Shown here: piece by piece, positions 12,755-24,300 of the stretch
Position numbering within the stretch: position 1 is the stretch's first letter
Layout of the letters: each line of letters starts with the position of its first letter
Source: Limonium bicolor
Lineage: Eukaryota; Streptophyta; Magnoliopsida; Caryophyllales; Plumbaginaceae
Direction: 5' to 3'
Length of the DNA: 64,000 nt
NCBI GenBank assembly: GCA_023374045.1
Contig: CM041778.1
Location: forward strand, 401,882,438-401,946,437
Notes under the pieces: generated by a model
The model's input: the letters and a program-made list of their open reading frames with translations, nothing else
Database searches by the model: none
Told to the model about the DNA's origin: nothing
Translations under genes and position numbers: made by a program

Positions 12755-15108
12755 TTGCACTTGCTTTCCTCTTGAGTTCCAAGCTCTTCCAATGGTATAT
12801 TGATGTAGAATTTTCGGCCTCCATACATGGATTTAGGAGATCCAAGTGTTAGACTTCTAACCAGGATTTCTAAGTAAGATTTGGAGTAATTTATAAGAGT
12901 TTACCTTAGATAATTTGTCAAGGAATTTTCAACACTCCCAAGGATGATTGGAGATCCAAGTTTCCTTCATGAAATGATGAAGAAAACATTGATTTAGAAG
13001 GTAGAATTTTTGGACATATGCTTAGGTATTTACTAGGATTTTCAAACAAGAACTATACCTTAACTTGATCTTTTTGTTCCTTGAGTTGTTGTTGAATCAA
13101 GGTGACTCCCTTGGTGTTCCAATGTAGCCGAATTCTTGCCTTAGAACTAGGATGAATTTTGCTTCAACAGTTGATGGAAGTTGCTAGGAATTTGACACAA
13201 AAATGGATTTTAAGGTTAAATCTCCATCAATGGAGCTTGAAGCTCACAAGAAGAAGATGACTATGGAAGAGAGAAAAGAGAGGGAAGCCTTACCAATTTT
13301 GGCCAAGAGATAGCAAAGAGAATGGCTAGGCTGCCGTGAGGAGTTAAGGGAAAGACAAGGAAGGGAATCTCACTTTTGACACAATAATGTCAAAGTTAGG
13401 CAAGCTTTTAGTTAATTAATTTGCTTTGATTCTTGGCTCCATAAAGTCTTCATTTTCATCCATGCTTTCGGCCATATGAAGGAGAAAGAGAGGACTTTGT
13501 GTGCCTCTTGAGAATAAGGTGACAAGGCAAGAATATTGGGAGTTAGGTAAGGTCATTTCTTTTGAATTTTCAATGCTAATCTTGTCTTGTTTCTCCTTGT
13601 AGGCTCACGGCAATGGGGTGAAGATAGCCTCTTGAATTTGTTTATTGGAGACATGGAATCAAGCTTAATTAGGTAGGTGTCTTACTTTGATTATTATACA
13701 GCAATCAATCTCCTTTTTCCTTGGTCATTTTCGGAAACATTGGCTGGAGAACAAGCTGATTCATTGACATATATTAGACTAATATCAACATGTGACTAAA
13801 GTAGATCTAGTTTTAATTCTATGTATTTAATTCTATGTCTTTACAAAAGCTAAACTCCTTCTCATTTGGTGCATAATTTCGGTAATGAGAGACCAAATTG
13901 GACTGAGATTCTCTTGTCAAAATGTCACATAGCATGTGGTAGGATGGGTCATTATATTCCGTGACTTTACAAAAGCAAAATCCTTTGTTTATTGACTACA
14001 AATTTCGGCCACAAGAGTGACCATGTGGGAATGATTTTTTTCAACTTGGTATTTGTCACATTATATTACATTAAGATCATATTGTAACATTTTATAGGTC
14101 ACACATTTATTTGGTACATTTATACCAAGGTAAAAGATGAAATTTACTAAGGTAAATGTTGAATTTTATAGTACTTTGACAAATTTTCGGCCCTATTAGT
14201 GCTATGTGTTTAGCACTGGCGTTTGATTGATTAATATGGTAAATTCATCCCCATTTAAGATTCATAACTCGTGGCTCCTCAAAAACATCAAGGTAATAGC
14301 GTAGAACGCGTTTTTACGGCACCCGAAAGTGCGTTTTTGTGCTTTAAGGATATTTTGGTAAATAAGTTGTTCCAACGAGTTCCAAGTGTTTATAAACATT
14401 TTTTATGATCAATAATGATATATTAAGGTGTTACATTGAGTTATATGGGGTTATATCAACTCATGACACAATTCCCGGGCTACCGGGACACTCCCGGACC
14501 ATAACAGTAGCGTTAAGAATTTCCCCCGAGCACTTTATGCATTTTTGTAAAAGTAGCTCGAGCATTCTCATTAGAATGATGAATAATGATGGTAGGAACT
14601 CTAAGAATGAATTATATAGGAGTTCGTGCCACTTCGGCACCTCTCCGGGGCATTCCCGGGGATTTATAGGGGCCCACAAGGGTTCCTCCGAGCACTTTGT
14701 GTTTAATTGAGAATTTTGCTTGAGAGCTTCATCTTATATGTTTAATAAAGTGTTATGGTGCATTTGGAATGAAGTTTAATGGTTTATTTCATCTTATAAA
14801 GCATTTTCGGGAGTTTCCAGGGCTTTTCGGGCCTTAAGGGAGTCTCAGGTCTTTTACATTTTTACTCAGTTATAGATGGGGTCCTATGTTTTAAAGGTCA
14901 TATAATTATCCTTGGTTAACTTTATATGAGGTTTATAGCTTATACAACTTGGTTAGCTTAAGGTCCGGCTTAACGCCCGTTTTTGACCTAAAGGAGTTTA
15001 GGTGTGTTTTTAACGCCTAAGTGTTTATGTGCTTTCTTAGGGTTTCATAATCCCCCAAATAATATTTAATTCCTATTATTTAATTATTTAATGGTTAGGG
15101 GTATTTCG
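12755..15108 (-). mobile_element. LTR A, 3' LTR of gypsy copy 1, cut by the gap
   Basis: It corresponds to about 24086-26436 of LTR B and 35637-37982 of LTR C with many small differences. The portion matching 21333-24085 of LTR B is lost in the assembly gap. It contains GC-rich palindromic patches (cccggg, ccgggg) near 14470-14690 in otherwise AT-rich DNA. The open frame inside this patch also occurs in LTR B but is broken in LTR C, so I do not call it a gene. Confidence 0.85.
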
Positions 15109-15109
15109 G

Positions 15110-15120
15110 TCTACCCCCTT
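15110..15120 (-). promoter_or_regulatory. polypurine tract of gypsy copy 1
   Basis: On the minus strand AAGGGGGTAGA lies directly before the 3' LTR, the expected place of the plus-strand primer for reverse transcription. The equivalent tract of copy 2 is at 26438-26449. Confidence 0.7.
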
Positions 15121-15554
15121 AAAAGGAATTCGTCCCGAAGTCACAACTTCTACTTACTCTCATCCTATGGAATCAAGTTCCTCATATCTATTCACCGTAT
15201 ACTTATCATTCCTGGGTGTCAATACCATATTGATACTTCTACTTTCCATCAGTCATCCGAGCGTATGCAACTCGTACATACACATAACCTTTGCTCATGA
15301 CAATCAATGTAATATAACATAAATATCCTGATAGATATTGTAAATAAGTGTACTTTTATAATCATCCAAGGGTCACATAGAATTACTAACATTCAATCAA
15401 GTACACACATGCGCAACAATCAAACACAAAACCAGTATGCTCTGCATACGCATTATCTAGACTACAAATATGCAAGTCGAATGTGATGTTCTACCCCCCT
15501 TAAAAAGGGTTACGCCCACGTACCCCCACAAGTATACACAAACTAAAGGAAACG
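15121..15554 (-). other. 3' untranslated region of gypsy copy 1
   Basis: About 430 bp between the integrase stop and the polypurine tract, matching 26450-26869 of copy 2. No gene is recognised. Confidence 0.6.
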
Positions 15555-16691
15555 TTATGGATACTTGTCTCGCATGGAGTCCTCTAACTCCCATGTCGCC
15601 TCCTCAATGTCGTGGTTTGACCACAAAAACTTCACCATCTTAATGGTCTTGTTCCTGGTCTCCCTAGTCTTGGAGTCTAAAATGCGGATTAGGGTCTCCT
15701 CATATTTAAGCGTAGGATCTAACTCGAGTGTCTCGGGCTCTAAGATATGCGATGGGTGAGGCACATACTGCTTTAGTTGAGATATGTGGAACACATTATG
15801 TACTCTCCCAAGCCCAACAGGTAAGTCTAGTCTGTAGGCTAATGGGCCCACTCGCTGTGATAAGGTACAGTCCTACATATTTCGGGCTAAGCTTGCCCTT
15901 CTGCCCAAATCTGAAGACTCCTTTCATTGGTGATACTCTAAGGAAGACTCGGTCGCCTGCGGCGAACTCGAGGTCTCTCCTCCGGACATCAGCATATGAC
16001 TTCTATCTGTCCGGGGTTGTCTTCATGTTCTTGTGTATCTGCACAATATCCTCCTTCATTTGGTCTAGGTACTCCGGCCCTAAGATGGTATTCTCACTGG
16101 CCTCTTCCCAACAAAGAGGTGTCCTACATGGCCAGCCATACAATGCCTGGAATGGTGGCATCTGAATGGATGCATGATAACTGTTTTTGTACGCAAACTC
16201 GATTAAGTGTAGACGGTCTATCCAGCTTCCCTGGAAGTCTAGGGCACAAGCTCTAATCATGCCCTCTATTGTCTGAATCGTTCGCTCACTCTGACTGTCT
16301 GTCTGTGGGTGGAAGGCGGTACTTAGCTTCAACTTCGTACCTAATGCTTCCTGAACTTGCTGCCAAAATCTTGAGAGAAATATGGAGTCTCTATCTGACA
16401 CAATCGACTTAGGTACACCATTGGTTGTACTAACCCGCCCGGTCTCCGGTGCTCGAATTTTACCTTCTGACAAGTCATACATCTTGCCACAAACTCCGCA
16501 ACATCCTTCTTCATACCACTCCATAAGAAATGTAACTTCAGATCCTTGTACATCTTAGATGATCTTGGATGTACGGATAAGGAAGAGCAATGAGCTTCCT
16601 GTAATATCTTCTCCTTTAGGTCGGGGCTGGACTCTGGAATGCACAAACGACTATTTAGTCTGAAACCCATCTTCACTGAGTGCAAAATCAT
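15555..16691 (-). pseudogene. gypsy copy 1 integrase with chromodomain-like C-terminus, broken
   Basis: The HHCC zinc-binding part is visible ([21 protein letters not shown]). Of the DDE core, the second Asp ([13 protein letters not shown]) and the Glu region ([14 protein letters not shown]) remain. The C-terminal part has the GPLAYRLDLP and HISQLKQYVP motifs and ends in a chromodomain-like tail with WSNHDIEEATWELEDSM, typical of plant chromoviruses. A 196-bp stretch present in copy 2 (27747-27942) is deleted at 16419/16420. This removes the first catalytic Asp and shifts the frame, so this integrase cannot be active. Confidence 0.85.
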
Positions 16692-16729
16692 ACTTCTGTC
16701 TCTCAGAAATACCGTCAGTCTACTGCTGC

Positions 16730-18200
16730 CTAATAGTCTGCATGTACTGGGTCATTATCCTGAGCACAACATAATCATCGATAAGGCTGTTGTCCCCCGT
16801 CATAGCAAATAAGGAATGAGCTCTACGGCTCAGGGCGTCAGCAACGAATTTGCCTTGCCTTCCTTGTACCTGAGGTCGATTCGTAGTCCTTTAGAAACTC
16901 GACCCATCGCCTCTGTCTCATGTTTAGCTCTTTCTGAGTGAATAGATGCTGAAGGCTCTTATGATCTGAGTACATTATAACTGTAACGCCATACAAGTAG
17001 TGGCGCCAGATTTTTAGTGCAAACACAACTGCTCCCAATTCTAAATCATGAGTCAGGTAGTTCTCCTCATGTTTCTTCAGCTGACGTGAAGCATAAGCGA
17101 CAACCTTGCCATGCTGCATGAGTACACACCCTATCCCAGTGCCTGAAGCATCACAGTATACTTCAAACCCGTTGGTCCCCTCTCGAATGGTGAGTATGGG
17201 CGCCGACGTCAGTACGTCCTTCAGTGTCTGAAAGGAACGTTCGCAATCCTCGGTCCATACAACTGGAACGTCCTTCTTCATCAGATTAGTCATTGGTTTC
17301 GCCAGTTTGGAGAAGTCTTGGACAAATCTTCGGTAGTAACCAGCTAATCCCAAGAAGCTACGGATATCTGTCACTATCTTCGGTCTGGGCCAAGTCCTAA
17401 CTGCCTCGATCTTTGCAGGGTCGACAGATATACGACTGGCAGATATCACATTCCCTAGAAAAGCTATACTGTCTAGCCAGAATTCACACTTTTTGAAAGT
17501 TTGGCATATATTTGGTTCTCTCTCATGATCTGTAAAACTTGCCTCAGATGCACCTCGTGCTCGTCCTTAGTCTTGGAATAGACTAGGATGTCGTCAATGA
17601 ACACAACTACTGATAAGTCTAGCTGTCCTCTGAATAATCGGTTCATGAGGTCCATAAATATAGCTGGGGCGTTCGATAAGACAAATGGCATTACTGTGAA
17701 CTCATAGTGCCCATAGCGCGTTCGAAAAGCTGACTTCTCTATATCCCCATCTATTATTCGTATCTGATGGTATCCAGATCTAAGGTCAATCTTCGAGAAG
17801 ACCGTAGCACCTCTCAATTGGTCGAACAGGTCGTCGATCCGTGGTAAAGGGTATTTATTCTATACTGTGACTGCATTAAGCTCCCGGTAGTCAATTCAGA
17901 GTCGCATGCTACCATCTTTCTTCTTTACAAACAGTACTGGTGCTCCCCATGGCGACGCACTCGGTCTGATAAAACCCTTATCAAGTAGACCCTCTAACTG
18001 AATCTTCAACTCCTTCATCTCTGCTGGTGCCATTCGGTAGGGCGCCTTGGCAATAGGCCCCGTGTATGGCATCAAATCGATGGAGAACACAACATCCCGC
18101 TTGGGTGGCATCCCCGGTAATTCTTCAGGAAACAGATCAGAGAAATCTGATACAACTGGTATGTTTGACTTTGTCTGTTCTTCCTGCCTCTTGTCTTGGA
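16730..18200 (-). pseudogene. gypsy copy 1 reverse transcriptase and RNase H, broken
   Basis: Minus-strand RT of Ty3/gypsy type. Visible motifs are [48 protein letters not shown] and the catalytic FIDDILVYS. RNase H follows with [20 protein letters not shown] and [11 protein letters not shown]. The frame is interrupted several times, for example near 17460-17490, around 17820-17895 (a premature stop before DDLFDQLRG) and near 16840. The family-specific residues are otherwise kept, so decay is recent relative to the family's divergence. Confidence 0.9.
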
Positions 18201-18248
18201 CATAGCATAAGTAAACTGGTTATCCCTTCCGGACCTTCTTCATCAAGG

Positions 18249-18699
18249 TTATAGCGGATACCAGCTTGAAAGTCGGCTCTCTGGGAGAACTACGATAGGA
18301 GACTGTCTTGTCCTTCGGGTCTTCAATAATAGTCTGTGCTCCGTGCAATGCAGTCGACCCTTATACTTCTGTAGCCAGTCCATGCCAATGAAGATATCGA
18401 AGCCCAAATTATCAAGCTCGATCAGGTCTGCGTGAAAATCTTCAGTCATGATATTAATCTGGAGTCCCGTGTGAAGTTTTGTGCACCTCACTCTCTCCTT
18501 CGTCAGTAGTGTGACTAGGAAATCTGAGAGAGGCTCAGGAGCTGTCTCTAACTTCCTTACGAAGACAGAGGAGATGAAGGAGTGAGACGCCCCTGAATCG
18601 ATAGTATCGATGCATCCACGCCGTTTACAGTGAAGGTTCCCATGATGACATTTCCCTTATTCTTGGCCTCGGTCATATCCAACACATTCAGAACACCTC
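18249..18699 (-). pseudogene. gypsy copy 1 aspartic protease region, broken
   Basis: Matches the protease of copy 2 ([41 protein letters not shown]). A one-base deletion relative to copy 2, exactly at the catalytic DSGASH box (near 18600), destroys the active-site triad in this copy. The proposed acceptor that would start the pol exon is at 18700. Confidence 0.8.
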
Positions 18700-18805
18700 C
18701 TTCATTAGGCTCGTGGCCTGGGGTTAACAATTGGTAAGATAGTGAGGTTGGGGTGTATGTCTCAAAGGAATAGAAAATGCCATTCATTAATCCAATGATT
18801 CTTAC
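18700..18805 (-). other. putative intron B of gypsy copy 1 (AlkB exon to pol)
   Basis: On the minus strand a GTAAGAATC donor lies shortly after the AlkB stop codon, and an AATGAAG acceptor lies 106 nt on. Both are conserved at the same spacing in copy 2 (30226-30331). The acceptor opens the protease frame in phase 1. The acceptor choice is inferred from phase; other AGs exist nearby. Confidence 0.45.
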
Positions 18806-18825
18806 ATACAATCTCCATAATTACA

Positions 18826-19566
18826 TCAATAATGCCTAAACGTCAAATTTAACCGTCCGGGTTTCAGATGGGTAGTGTTCACTAAGGTCGATGGGGCAGT
18901 ATTCAGTTTAATGCCCTTAATCCCAAGGTACACTAGTCTGGATTCTCCACCAAATATCAACACGTCCCCTGACTTCAAAACAATCTTGCTCGCCTTGTCC
19001 ATCCTCTTCTGGTCACCGTATAGAAATTCAGCATCATCTCCAATGGAGAATGATACAACTGGTATCCCTTTGGTAATTGACTCGGACGTCTCGTCTCGGT
19101 CCTGGTGTAACCCAAGTTTCCCCCTTTCTCATAAAAGTTCACAATGCAAATGTCGGCTTTCATGTCTGGTATAGGGATTGTTTCTAATTGTTGTGCAATT
19201 TTGACCGCTCCCGTCACCAAGGTTTGAAAAATGTTGGGTATCCTAGGAACTTGTGCTCCATCTATCATCCTTACCTCCTCCGATACATTCTAGTTTGTGG
19301 ATCCCAATCTTTACCCATACACATCATATACAATTTAAGTTTTGACCCGCTCTCGTATCCTGGAATGTAAAATCCTCCAAGACCTATTCCCAAAGTTCTA
19401 CATTCATTTACAATGGCTATTTGTTCGTCTAGGGTTAGGTATTGCTTGAGTAGGATCATGTCGGGTCGAAGTACTTGGCATTCTTCCTCTGGATATTCCC
19501 GACCTTCGCTCAAAAGTTCAGGTGATCTCGGCCTCATAGGTAAGGGGTAACAGATGTCGAAGTGTC
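18826..19566 (-). pseudogene. AlkB-type 2OG/Fe(II) dioxygenase domain in gypsy copy 1
   Basis: Encodes the whole AlkB fold of plant ALKBH1-like type. The N-terminal half has LRPDMILLKQYLTLDEQ, GGFYIPGYESG and MMCMGKDWDPQT. The core has the motif ADICIVNFYEKGG, the HxD iron ligands (CACCAGGAC at about 19099-19107), GDVLIFGGESRL, and the 2-oxoglutarate-binding end RLNLTFRHY followed by TGA. The second His ligand, which follows the SR.. box in AlkB proteins, is Leu (codon CTT). Two frameshifts break the copy: +2 nt just after the MYR codons, near 19283, and -1 nt in the GGKVGLHQ region, near 19120. It lies between gag and protease in the same orientation and is shared with copy 2, so it belongs to the element and is not a later insertion into one copy. 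Confidence 0.9.
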
Positions 19567-19700
19567 CTATTTAGGTGAGAGGTTTCCTAAGTTAGGTTTC
19601 TCTAAATTTTGATTCGCACTAAACACAAACAAGTTTCATCGTTTGATAACTGTAAACACACATTCATGCTTCATGCTTTTGGTTTAGGTTTTAGGCTTAC
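19567..19700 (-). other. putative intron A of gypsy copy 1 (gag to AlkB exon)
   Basis: 134 nt on the minus strand from GTAAGCC to CCTAAATAG, with stop codons inside in the AlkB frame. Identical borders and length in copy 2 (31092-31225). The acceptor opens the AlkB frame in phase 1. Confidence 0.65.
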
Positions 19701-20066
19701 CGGTATCGCGCTGAGTGCTAGTCTCAACGCCTGAAGCTCTCGCTAAGTAAAGGGTGTTTCGGCCTGGAACGACCTCCTTGCCCTTCTAATTCGTGGATGA
19801 GGATGGTTGTCGCGTCGGTCCTCTGGAGTAGGTATTGTTCTGTTGCACCTGGCCTCCTCGTGGTCCGCCTGCCTCAATATTGGGCCCTTGGAGTGTCTCT
19901 GGGTCCTTTATACACCCGGCTTCCGGGGTTAGAGAAGCACTCGTATTCTCTGTGGGCCTCCTTCTTGCAGTAGCGGCATTCCACCTTTCTGTCTAAGTAG
20001 TCTACGCCAGGGTGGTCATTTCCACAGCGCTTGCAGAAGTAATGGCGCTGGGGGGGAGTTTAGTGC
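19701..20066 (-). pseudogene. gypsy copy 1 gag exon 3, zinc knuckles
   Basis: Encodes the nucleocapsid part: a first knuckle of CxxC..HPGVDC type, then CRYCKKEAHREYEC, a CCHC knuckle (C-x2-C-x4-H-x4-C). A basic, arginine-rich tail follows. The exon is 366 nt, which carries phase 1 in and phase 1 out. Compared with copy 2 it has +2 nt near 20050, -2 nt near 19878 and +1 nt near 19789, and in-frame stops, so it is no longer translatable as is. Confidence 0.75.
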
Positions 20067-20142
20067 CTATTGTTACACAACATGGTTTAGTAAAGGTACA
20101 ACTAATAAACATCTTGGTTAAGTGAGAGGTGGGTATCCTTAC
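20067..20142 (-). other. putative gag intron 2 of gypsy copy 1
   Basis: 76 nt, GTAAGGATACC to ACAATAG on the minus strand, with an in-frame stop inside. Phase 1 on both sides. Same borders and length in copy 2 (31591-31666). Confidence 0.75.
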
Positions 20143-20264
20143 CCTTGGGTGGTGCTGACCTAAGCGGTTGGGCATTAATAGCGGAGCCGGTCAGACGAGG
20201 GACCTGCTCCTCCGCCTTCTGACCTTGGTAGTCCATCCACCCTTTCTTTCTGTGGAAGAATTTC
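20143..20264 (-). pseudogene. gypsy copy 1 gag exon 2
   Basis: A short basic exon (RKKGWMDYQGQKAEEQVPRL) between two putative introns. Its 122-nt length links phase 2 upstream to phase 1 downstream. Equivalent to 31667-31788 in copy 2. Confidence 0.7.
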
Positions 20265-20346
20265 CTGTTGAAGGTTTTAGGGTTAGTGTCCGATTTTACG
20301 TACAGGAAATAAATAGGCAACTCATTCTCAATTAAGAGTTTCTTAC
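20265..20346 (-). other. putative gag intron 1 of gypsy copy 1
   Basis: 82 nt, GTAAGAAAC donor to CCTTCAACAG acceptor on the minus strand. Reading straight through the donor hits a stop at once (gga aag taa). Splicing joins the basic SGYSKRGK end to the next exon in phase 2. Identical in copy 2 (31789-31870). Confidence 0.8.
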
Positions 20347-21113
20347 TTTCCCCGCTTGCTGTAACCGCTAGAGGTCGCTCCCCCATCCTCGCCCTCAGAA
20401 TTCTTTCTCTTTTTCCCTTGGGCCTCTTCCCTGGTCTGAAGCATCAGCTCGGTCGCCGACGCGGCGTCGTAGCATTCCTGTATGGTGGCAAAGTGTATAG
20501 CCCCCATAAAGCCCTGGATACAATACTGAAATCCTCCCTTGAACTTCTGGATTTTAACTATATCTGAGTAGTCTACCCCTGGTATGTACTCCAATAGACT
20601 GATGAATCGAGCATAGTACTCATCTACTGTCTGATTCCCCTGAATCGGAGTCTCGAATTCCTATCTTTACCTTTGTTTCAGATGCTCGGGGTAATACTTG
20701 TCCCGTAGCACTTGCACGAATGTTGTCCAGTCAAAACTTGGTACGGCTCGATGGTGGTCCTCGACCGACCGCCACCATATATTTGCAGCATATTTCAGGT
20801 TGTAGGCTGCAATGTCCACTCTCAGATCTTCAGGAACTTGAACAGCTTTAAATGCCTTCTGATGCTCCATAATAAATTTCTCTAGCAAGGCGGGGTCTGG
20901 TTCGCCCGAGGTTGGTACTCGTGCGTCTGCAACGCTCTTTAGCCAGTTAGTTTCCCTGGGTTGTGGCGGGTGGGGTATGGCTCCCACGAATTGAGTCCTA
21001 ACTGCTGGGTAAGGCAGCCATGGCCTCTGCCAGGCTGGTATCTCCGGGATGTCCGCTGGTGTCTCACCACCACGCCCACTGTTGCCTCCACGTGCTCTAC
21101 CACTCCTCGACAT
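20347..21113 (-). pseudogene. gypsy copy 1 gag exon 1 (capsid), broken
   Basis: Retrotransposon gag of plant chromovirus type. It opens with a Gly/Arg-rich start (MSRSGRARGGNSGRGGETP), followed by RETNWLKSVADARVPT, PALLEKFIMEHQKAFKAVQV, ANIWWRSVEDHHR and WTTFVQVLRDKYYPEHLKQR. The C-terminal half has the IPGVDYSD and ECYDAASATELMLQTREEAQ stretches. The frame shifts between 20594 and 20667, so the copy is inactive. The ATG at 21113 matches that of copy 2. Confidence 0.85.
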
Positions 21114-21315
21114 CTATATGGTATATTATCATTACTATTTGGTACTTCACCGTTTCACATTCTTAATCAAAATGTGCAAGAAAGACTAATTACTAGCAAT
21201 AAGATATCCCTAAAATTTTCCTTTCTAAGTCACGAATCCTCACAGGCGTTCCCGTATCCCAAAATTCCTATGCTCACTGTTCTTGTCTCAGTATCTCGTC
21301 ATCAGGCGGAACTCC

Positions 21316-21327
21316 GCTCTGATACCG
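21316..21327 (-). promoter_or_regulatory. primer binding site of gypsy copy 1 (tRNA-Met, one mismatch)
   Basis: On the minus strand CGGTATCAGAGC, one base off the TGGTATCAGAGC seen in copy 2, which is complementary to the 3' end of initiator tRNA-Met. It lies a few bases after the end of LTR B, the normal start point of minus-strand DNA synthesis. Confidence 0.85.
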
Positions 21328-21332
21328 CTTTT

Positions 21333-24300
21333 TATAACACCCCTAATCCTAATCTCCTATAATATCGCAAGTCGTAGCATAGATAAAACATAATTCGCAG
21401 CGGAAAATAAAACTAACTATCGTTTGGTGTTACACGCCGTCACTCACCCATGTGAGTAACAAGGCAACCTTATTCCATCAATCATCTCCAACTCTCCACC
21501 GCTGTGATGACCAGATACTGAGCAATCTTAAACTTACAACCCAAATCCAAACCAAACAAGTGAGCTACTAAACCCAATACAACAGTAGCTCCACAATACA
21601 GAACATGATAAAACTAAAAGAGTACTTTATTAAAAATACATCAACTACCCAGTGTCCCGCATTCCAGCTTTGTGACTCCGTTCAGTAATCTGAAATGTTT
21701 GGCCCACTGAAGGGCTCAGCAAACTATATGCTGGTATGCTAAATGTAGTCTTAAATCATTTGATCCCTTAAGTGTTTAGCCATCTTGATATAGATTCATT
21801 ACATGTTTACCGGTTTACAGTGATAGTAATAACTGTAAATATGTAAATAACACACAGTATCATCCAACAATATCATCACATAACCAATAAACAACAACCA
21901 ATAAATCAATAACCAATACCAAACAAGATACGCATATTAATTAACCGTTCTTGTTACTTGGCCTCATGGCCTTATCCTTTTAACCAACCACTTAAACCTT
22001 CCAATTAATTTCCACCTCGGGCGTCATGTTAGGACAACCCTTAATAACTTGTTATTGGACAGTAGTCCCTGGGTCCCAAATAAATGGAACCGTTTGCCAG
22101 CTGACCCTTTGGCCCTGATTTCTTATTTGCCTTAAAGGTGTCCAATTCGGCCGAAGCCTGCACCAACAGTAGTGACCTCTGCCATCATCGTGTGGATGTA
22201 TGGATTCCCTTGAGTGACTCTTGATAGTAGTCCCTCGTAGTGATCACGCTGCGCAACCAGGTAGTCGAAACTAGCTGGATTCCTCTCTTCCAAATCGTTA
22301 TGTAAGTTAGTCCTTTAATCAATGACACAAGATCCAATCCTTAAGTTTAAGACTATGACAATTGACCGTCAGTTAGGTTCTCGTAATACCTAAAGGTCAT
22401 CTAGTCTTGTTCGAGTTTAGACGTATAAACTTCCAGTCATAAGACGTTCGCATAAAATAAAACATGGTGTCGAGCAATACAGTTTACAAGATCATATACA
22501 TAAATCACAGATATCGCTCTTAACAATTACACACAATGTCTGGACCTCAGGAAAATCCTTAGGACATTCAGACCACACAATTAACATACGTTCACCGTGA
22601 AAATTGCTAGCTTGACAGTTCACGCTTAGTAGTTTCTCCCCGTAACGCTGTTATACGTACATGCAAATACCGGGTAACGTTAATACGACTAGCGCTAGCT
22701 ATTACATATAGTTGATACAGGACTAATACCCGTGGTATGCTAACCCCGTATGTTCTTTAATTTCTCCCAGTTATTGAACAGTGGTTCGAGGTAGTTATCA
22801 GTTCGTTATTTTTGTAGCAACTACATGTGATAATGAATTTCCACCTTATAGTATATATCTAATTGTTTCCACTTATTCTATATATTAATACAATTCGGTT
22901 ATTTTTTATAACCAATTATTTATAAACTTTACATTATACTCCAAAATACATTATATACTTAGTTTTAATTCCTTACTTTATTAAATCACAAAACCAACCT
23001 TATAATTCGGTATTATATATTGAACACACTAACTTTTGTAAATTACTAAATAGCCACATAAATTTCGGCTTTGGCAATATTTTCCTATAATTGCATTTTA
23101 ACCCCAAAACTTTATATAAGTTACATATTAACTCATAAACTATAGTTTTAATATTTAATTACCTTAAATACCGAAATGACCCTTATTTCCTACAATTTAT
23201 GATTTCGACCTATATCAAAATCGGTTTTACTATTACATATTCACCCCAAAACTTTTATAAACTTAATATTTTATGTCATAAATCATTTTAACCCAAAGTT
23301 TTTGGTCAACACTTTGACCAAGGCCTAATTTCATAGTTAATACTTAAATATCTCAGAAAATCATGTGTAATTTGGTTTTACTCTAAATTTTCCAGAAATT
23401 ACAAAATAGCCCCAAAACTTTATAAATGTTGTTTTAACACTTAAACACTTGTCTAAATTCCCCAAAATTCATAACATTAATTCCTACCTTATATTATGCC
23501 ATAACTATGCCAATAAATCCTTTAACTCTCGCAAATTATATTTAGTACCCTAATCTTTTCAAAATTTACAATTTAGCCACAAACTTAATAAACTAGCCAT
23601 TTAAATACTTGTACCTATTTTTAATATTCCCAAAATTTATAATATAAGTTAATACACTTATATTCTTCAAAATCACCAAATGAAACATTTGTTCTCGGTT
23701 TTAATAATGATTTACCATATGGTTTTAAAACTTGATTTATATCTTATAATAAGTATATATAAATGCATATAAGCCATATAACACTTCTAAAAAATTATGT
23801 TAATGACTTAGGATGATTATAGCTCAAAATTAAGCATTTAACTCCTAGACAATTCGGCCTAAATATTTATGCATCATAATTTAATTTTGTGACACAAAAA
23901 TTATATCTTAAGGTGATAATCTTACCTTGTATGTTACAAGTTATTTCTTGGTAATATAACCTATAGTTTTCGGCTTAAATTTAATTAAGGGTTGTACATA
24001 AATTTGTACTAAAGTTTGAAACTTAAATCAAACTTAAACTTAATAGATCTAGTTATAGAAACTTACTCTTAAAATCAAGGTGATTCTTGCACTTGCTTTC
24101 CTCTTGAGTTCCAAGCTCTTCCAATGGTATATTGATGTAGAATTTTGGCCTCCATACATGGATTTAGGAGATCCAAGTGTTAGACTTCTAACCAGGATTT
24201 CTAAGTAAGATTTGGAGTAATTTATAAGAGTTTACCTTAGATAATTTGTCAAGGAATTTTCGACACTCCCAAGGATGATTGGAGATCCAAGTTTCTTTCA

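Noticed and set aside
12211..12852. Long open frames across the assembly gap on both strands
   Set aside because: They consist almost wholly of undetermined bases; there is no sequence to support them.
14405..14710. About 100-codon open frame in LTR A, also found in LTR B (25733-26038)
   Set aside because: It lies in a GC-rich palindromic part of the LTR and is open in both directions; the equivalent part of LTR C is not open in the same way. Shared ancestry of the LTRs explains its repeated presence.
18826..19566. AlkB ORF as a chance host-gene insertion next to the element
   Set aside because: It has the same position, orientation, borders and flanking putative introns in both copies, so it was part of the element before the copies diverged.
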